Below are positions 5,070 to 8,067 of a DNA stretch of 8,067 bases, in pieces; within the stretch, counting starts at the first letter, position 1, and each line of letters opens with the position of its first letter. The DNA comes from Burkholderiales bacterium. GTDB lineage: Bacteria > Pseudomonadota > Gammaproteobacteria > Burkholderiales > Casimicrobiaceae. Location: assembly GCA_031257235.1 (NCBI GenBank), contig JAIRPA010000072.1, positions 1 through 8,067 of the forward strand, given 5' to 3'. The position numbers were made by a program, and so were the translations under genes. The notes beneath the pieces were generated by a model. It was not told where the DNA came from and made no database searches. It saw nothing but the letters and a program-made list of their open reading frames with translations.

Positions 5070-7835
5070 TTAGTGCGCCTGATCCCAATTCTGCCCGACC
5101 CCGATATTGACCACGAGCGGCACGGACAGCGCGGCAACGCCCTCCATCAATGAGGGCAGGGTTTCCCGAACCCTATCCAATTCGTGTTCCGGGACCTCAA
5201 ACACCAACTCGTCGTGAACCTGTAAGAGCATTCGCGTTAAGAGTTTTTGTTGATCCAACCATTGTTGCGTGGCCACCATCGCCATCTTGATTAAATCGGC
5301 GGCAGTCCCTTGCATCGGCGCGTTGATCGCCGCGCGTTCGGCGGCGGCGCGACGAATCGCGTTGCCGCCCGTGATGTTTTCAAGCGTTAAGCGACGCCCG
5401 AAAAGCGTCTCGACAAACCCTTGATGACGCGCCGTCTCGCGCGTGTGATCCATATACCGCGCCACGCCGGGGTAACGTTTGAAATAACTTTCGATAAAGT
5501 GCTGTGCCGCGCTTCGTTCGATCGACAACTCCCGCGCAAGACCAAACGCACTCATCCCGTAAATCAATCCAAAGTTGACGGCTTTGATCATGCGGCGTTG
5601 ATCGTCGGAAACTTCGTGGATGGCACATCCAAAAACCTCCGCCGCCGTGGCGCGATGAATGTCTGCGCCCGCGCGAAAAGCCGCGATCAAGCCTTCATCC
5701 CGAGACAAATGCGCCATGATTCGCAGTTCAATTTGTGAATAGTCGGCGGAAAGCAATACCCATCCCTGCGGCGCAATAAACGCTTCCCGGATTTTTCTTC
5801 CCTCTTCCCGCCGCACGGGAATGTTTTGCAAATTGGGCTCGGAAGAAGCCAGCCTTCCGGTCACGGCGGTGGTTTGTGAAAACGTCGTGTGGACGCGACC
5901 GGTGCCGGGATGAATCACTTTGGGCAGTTTGTCCGTATAGGTGGACTTTAATTTAGACAAGGTGCGGTGCGATAACAACACTTGAGGTAAAGGATAATCC
6001 GCCGCCAACGTTTGCAACACGTCTTCATCGGTGGAGGGTTGACCGGTGGCGGTTTTTTTCACCGGCGGCAAACCCATCTTATTGAACAGTATCTCGCCCA
6101 ACTGCTTGGGCGAAGCCAAATTAAACGGTTGCCCCGCCAGCGCGTAAGCCTTGTCTTCCAGCGCCAACAATTGTGTTCCCAAGGTATGACTTTGTTGCCT
6201 TAAAAGATCAGCGTCAATCAACACACCGGCGCGTTCCATGCGGTACAGAATTTCGCGCGTCGGCATTTCCATGTTTTGATACAACGACGCCAATTGAGGC
6301 GCACCGGTGAGGCGCGGATAAAGCACGTGATGCAAACGCCAAGTGACATCGGCGTCTTCCGCCGCGTATTCGGTCGCGCGATCAATCGGCACTTCGGAAA
6401 ACGAAATACTTTTAGCACCTTTGCCCGTCACGTCGGTGTAAGCAATCGTGCGCCACGCCAAATGCCGCAAAGCAAGCGCATCCATATCGTGCGATAAGTG
6501 AGACTCCAATACATAAGATTGCAACATCGTATCGTGCGCAATCCCTTTTAACAGAATGCCGTGATTGGCAAAAACATGTTGGTCAAACTTAATGTTCTGC
6601 CCGACTTTCAACGCGCGCTCATCTTGAAGCCAGGGTTTTAAACGAGACAACACTAAGGTTTCCGACAACAGTGAAAAATCCAACGAGCGTTCGTGTGCAA
6701 TCGGGATGTAACACGCGCGATGATCCACGGCAAGCGCGATCCCGACGATGCGCGCCGATAATAAATCCAAAGAAGTCGTTTCTAAATCAATCGCGGTTAA
6801 GTCCGCTTTTTGGATAGCGTGGATCCAACGATCCAGCGCGGCTTCGTCGTTCACGGTTTCATAGTCGGTGCGCCGGATGTCGGCAGGAGGAGGGGCTTCC
6901 GGCAATAAAGAATGAGGGCGCGGCGCGGGCGTGACCGCCGCGCGAAGATGAGCCGTATTTTTGGGTTGGGAAGAATGGGGGGTATCGCTTAAAGACTCTA
7001 GGTTTTTAAAAGCATAATGAGTATAGAGTTCTTTTAATTTTTCGGTGTTAGGAACATTGGGCGGCACGTTAAAAGCGAGATCATCAAGAGTGACGGGCAA
7101 CACGCAATCGGTTTTAATCGTGACGAGTTTTTTTGAAAGCGGCAGAAAATCGCGTGACGCGCGTAAGTTTTCGCCCACCACGCCCTTAATGGTTTCCGCG
7201 TTTTCCAAAAGCCGGTCTAGGGTATGAAACGTTTGCAACCACTTCACGGCGGTTTTTGGCCCCACCTTCGGCACGCCCGGCACGTTGTCGGACGTATCGC
7301 CGATTAAGGTGAGATAGTCCGTCATTTGTTCGGGGGTCACTTGAAATTTTGCCCTCACCCCTTCTTGGTCCAGCCGTTCATTGCTCATGGTGTTGACGCA
7401 GGTAATCAAAGGCGACACCAATTGCGCCATGTCTTTATCGGAGGTTGAAATCCATGTTGCGATGCCGCGCTCTTCCGCCTGACGCGCCAAGGTGCCGATC
7501 ACGTCATCGGCTTCGACGCCCGGCACCACCACCAAGGGCAAGCCCTGCGCGCGGATACATTCGTAAAGCGGCGCGATTTGCGCGACCAAATCATCGGGAG
7601 TGGGCGGGCGATGCGCTTTATATTCGGGAAACCACTCGTGGCGAAACGTTTTTTCGGGCGCGTCAAACACCACGGCGATGTAATCGGGCGGCTCGGCAGC
7701 GATTAACTTTTTTAACATCGACAACACGCCGACCATCGCGCCGGTGGGTTCTCCTTTTGGCGTGCGCAAATCCGGTAGCGCGTGATACGCGCGAAACAAA
7801 TACGACGAACCGTCCACCAAGACCAAACGTGACAT
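5070..7835 (-). CDS. polA: DNA polymerase I
   Basis: This is a full three-domain polymerase I of 921 residues (E. coli 928). It fills gaps in excision repair and removes RNA primers from Okazaki fragments. The 5' nuclease domain (about 1-290) begins LVLVDGSSYLFRAYHAL and includes VVFDAP (55-60), GVEADDVIGTLA (106-117), STSDKDMAQLV (130-140) and GDTSDNVPGVPKVGPKTA (179-196). A proline-rich linker spans about 282-322. The 3'-5' exonuclease appears active: Asp350 and Glu352 in AIDLETTSLD, Asp418 in IKFDQH, and Tyr490/Asp494 in EYAAEDAD. Polymerase motifs are A, SADYSQIELR (696-705, Asp698); B, RRMIKAVNFGLIYG (747-760, Lys751, Phe755, Tyr759); and C, QVHDELVFE (872-880, Asp875). The start at 7835 leaves MSRLVLVDG in the expected place; a weak GGGGG lies 8 nt upstream. 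The reading frame is intact throughout. Confidence 0.97.
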   Translation of the reverse strand: MSRLVLVDGSSYLFRAYHALPDLRTPKGEPTGAMVGVLSMLKKLIAAEPPDYIAVVFDAPEKTFRHEWFPEYKAHRPPTPDDLVAQIAPLYECIRAQGLPLVVVPGVEADDVIGTLARQAEERGIATWISTSDKDMAQLVSPLITCVNTMSNERLDQEGVRAKFQVTPEQMTDYLTLIGDTSDNVPGVPKVGPKTAVKWLQTFHTLDRLLENAETIKGVVGENLRASRDFLPLSKKLVTIKTDCVLPVTLDDLAFNVPPNVPNTEKLKELYTHYAFKNLESLSDTPHSSQPKNTAHLRAAVTPAPRPHSLLPEAPPPADIRRTDYETVNDEAALDRWIHAIQKADLTAIDLETTSLDLLSARIVGIALAVDHRACYIPIAHERSLDFSLLSETLVLSRLKPWLQDERALKVGQNIKFDQHVFANHGILLKGIAHDTMLQSYVLESHLSHDMDALALRHLAWRTIAYTDVTGKGAKSISFSEVPIDRATEYAAEDADVTWRLHHVLYPRLTGAPQLASLYQNMEMPTREILYRMERAGVLIDADLLRQQSHTLGTQLLALEDKAYALAGQPFNLASPKQLGEILFNKMGLPPVKKTATGQPSTDEDVLQTLAADYPLPQVLLSHRTLSKLKSTYTDKLPKVIHPGTGRVHTTFSQTTAVTGRLASSEPNLQNIPVRREEGRKIREAFIAPQGWVLLSADYSQIELRIMAHLSRDEGLIAAFRAGADIHRATAAEVFGCAIHEVSDDQRRMIKAVNFGLIYGMSAFGLARELSIERSAAQHFIESYFKRYPGVARYMDHTRETARHQGFVETLFGRRLTLENITGGNAIRRAAAERAAINAPMQGTAADLIKMAMVATQQWLDQQKLLTRMLLQVHDELVFEVPEHELDRVRETLPSLMEGVAALSVPLVVNIGVGQNWDQAH

Positions 7836-7879
7836 GAGTCATACCCCCGAAAATGCGTGTTCAAAGGGTATCAGGGATT

Positions 7880-7898
7880 CGGCAAAAAGTGAAACTTT
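7880..7898 (+). repeat. Decayed copy of the intergenic palindrome upstream of polA
   Basis: The left arm CGGCAAAAAGT (7880-7890) is identical to that of the palindromes at 110-134 and 5040-5064. The loop is GAA, and the right arm stops matching after ACTTT, so only a 5-bp stem remains (7886-7890 with 7894-7898). It lies in the probable 5' leader or promoter region of polA. Confidence 0.5.
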
Positions 7899-7907
7899 AT
7901 ATCCTAT

Positions 7908-8007
7908 GCCCAAAAGTGAACCCCTACTTTTGGGCAGTTCGGGTTTGCCGGTTTAAAGTTTCCAAAAAAGTACCGGCAAAGCCGGATACTTTTTTGCGTA
8001 GGGGCGA
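7908..8007 (+). repeat. Composite hairpin repeat, copy 3 (upstream of polA)
   Basis: This copy has the same order as the one at 1935-2016. GCCCAAAAGT (7908-7917) pairs with ACTTTTGGGC (7926-7935) around an 8-nt loop, against 3 nt in copy 2. A 25-nt spacer follows, then the bulged A6/T6 hairpin and the tail AGGGGCGA. The stretch 7961-8007 matches 1970-2016 at 46 of 47 bases. Arms are conserved while loop and spacer lengths differ, which points to the stems being what matters. The 232-bp region 7836-8067 holds only such hairpins and no gene that I can support. Confidence 0.7.
7963..7996. terminator. Bidirectional terminator-like hairpin upstream of polA
   Basis: This hairpin is identical to that at 1972-2005: a 10-bp A6/T6 lower stem, bulged A at 7986, CCGGC/GCCGG upper stem and AAA loop (7978-7980). 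It could end transcription arriving from the gene beyond the right edge, insulating polA. Function is inferred from the fold and position. Confidence 0.45.
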
Positions 8008-8021
8008 GGCTTGCCTCGCCC
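7998..8021 (+). repeat. REP-like hairpin with GTAG head
   Basis: GTAG (7998-8001) leads into GGGCGAGGC (8002-8010), which pairs perfectly with GCCTCGCCC (8013-8021) around a TT loop. A GTAG tetranucleotide at the foot of a GC-rich hairpin is the known hallmark of REP sequences that RAYT (TnpA-REP) transposases act on. The start of the same element survives in copy 2 (AGGGGCGA, 2009-2016), where the head reads GCAG and the right arm is lost. An outer pairing, TTTGCGT (7993-7999) with ACGCAAA (8027-8033), is also possible. Confidence 0.5.
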
Positions 8022-8038
8022 GAAAAACGCAAACCCCC

Positions 8039-8053
8039 GGCTACTTCGTAGCC
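8039..8053. repeat. Small hairpin with TTC loop near the right edge
   Basis: GGCTAC (8039-8044) pairs with GTAGCC (8048-8053) around TTC. It is flanked on both sides by runs of C (ACCCCC before, ACCCCCT after). The design resembles the hairpin at 43-59. The element may continue past the window edge. Confidence 0.4.
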
Positions 8054-8067
8054 ACCCCCTTTCATAA

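Noticed and set aside
5070..7835. Polymerase I with a dead 3'-5' exonuclease, as in some lineages
   Set aside because: Asp350, Glu352, Asp418 and Asp494 are all present at the expected positions.
7896..7901. polA promoter with TATAAA as -10
   Set aside because: No acceptable -35 lies at 16-18 bp (GGGGTT or similar), so it is mentioned only in a finding and not listed as a feature.

Overview
The window holds five complete protein-coding genes, all on the minus strand, in the transcription order polA, dapE, prmB, kdsB, msbA (right to left in window coordinates). All are housekeeping genes of a Gram-negative bacterium. KdsB and MsbA serve lipopolysaccharide synthesis and export. DapE makes diaminopimelate for lysine and peptidoglycan. 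PrmB methylates a ribosomal protein. PolA replicates and repairs DNA. The wording of KdsB and PrmB, and the dapE/prmB adjacency, suggest a proteobacterium, most likely a betaproteobacterium. That placement is an inference from remembered family sequences, not from a search.

Layout: 1-142 is an intergenic repeat downstream of msbA. msbA occupies 143-1894. A repeat-filled gap of 160 bp (1895-2054) separates it from kdsB (2055-2834). prmB (2853-3767) and dapE (3803-4951) lie close upstream, with gaps of 18 and about 35 bp, so dapE-prmB-kdsB looks like one operon. A good sigma-70-type promoter (TTGACG, 16 bp, TATACT) stands in front of dapE. A hairpin at 5040-5064 closes polA (5070-7835). The last 232 bp (7836-8067) are again filled with hairpin repeats. 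No RNA gene, CRISPR array, insertion sequence or phage gene was seen.

The coding content is ordinary. The interesting material is intergenic: a family of composite hairpin elements that occurs at least three times, plus solo and decayed pieces. Each full copy has a palindrome of about 25 bp (outer arms vary, core AAAAGT/ACTTTT), then a spacer, then a second hairpin. The second hairpin has a 10-bp A6/T6 lower stem, a single bulged A on the 3' arm and a GC-rich upper stem. Differences between copies are compensatory, so base pairing has been kept while sequence changed. One copy is followed by a GTAG-headed hairpin that looks like a REP element. A heptamer tandem repeat (CTAACCA) forms the stop codon of kdsB and carries stops in all six frames; the codons just before it match an arm of the palindrome.
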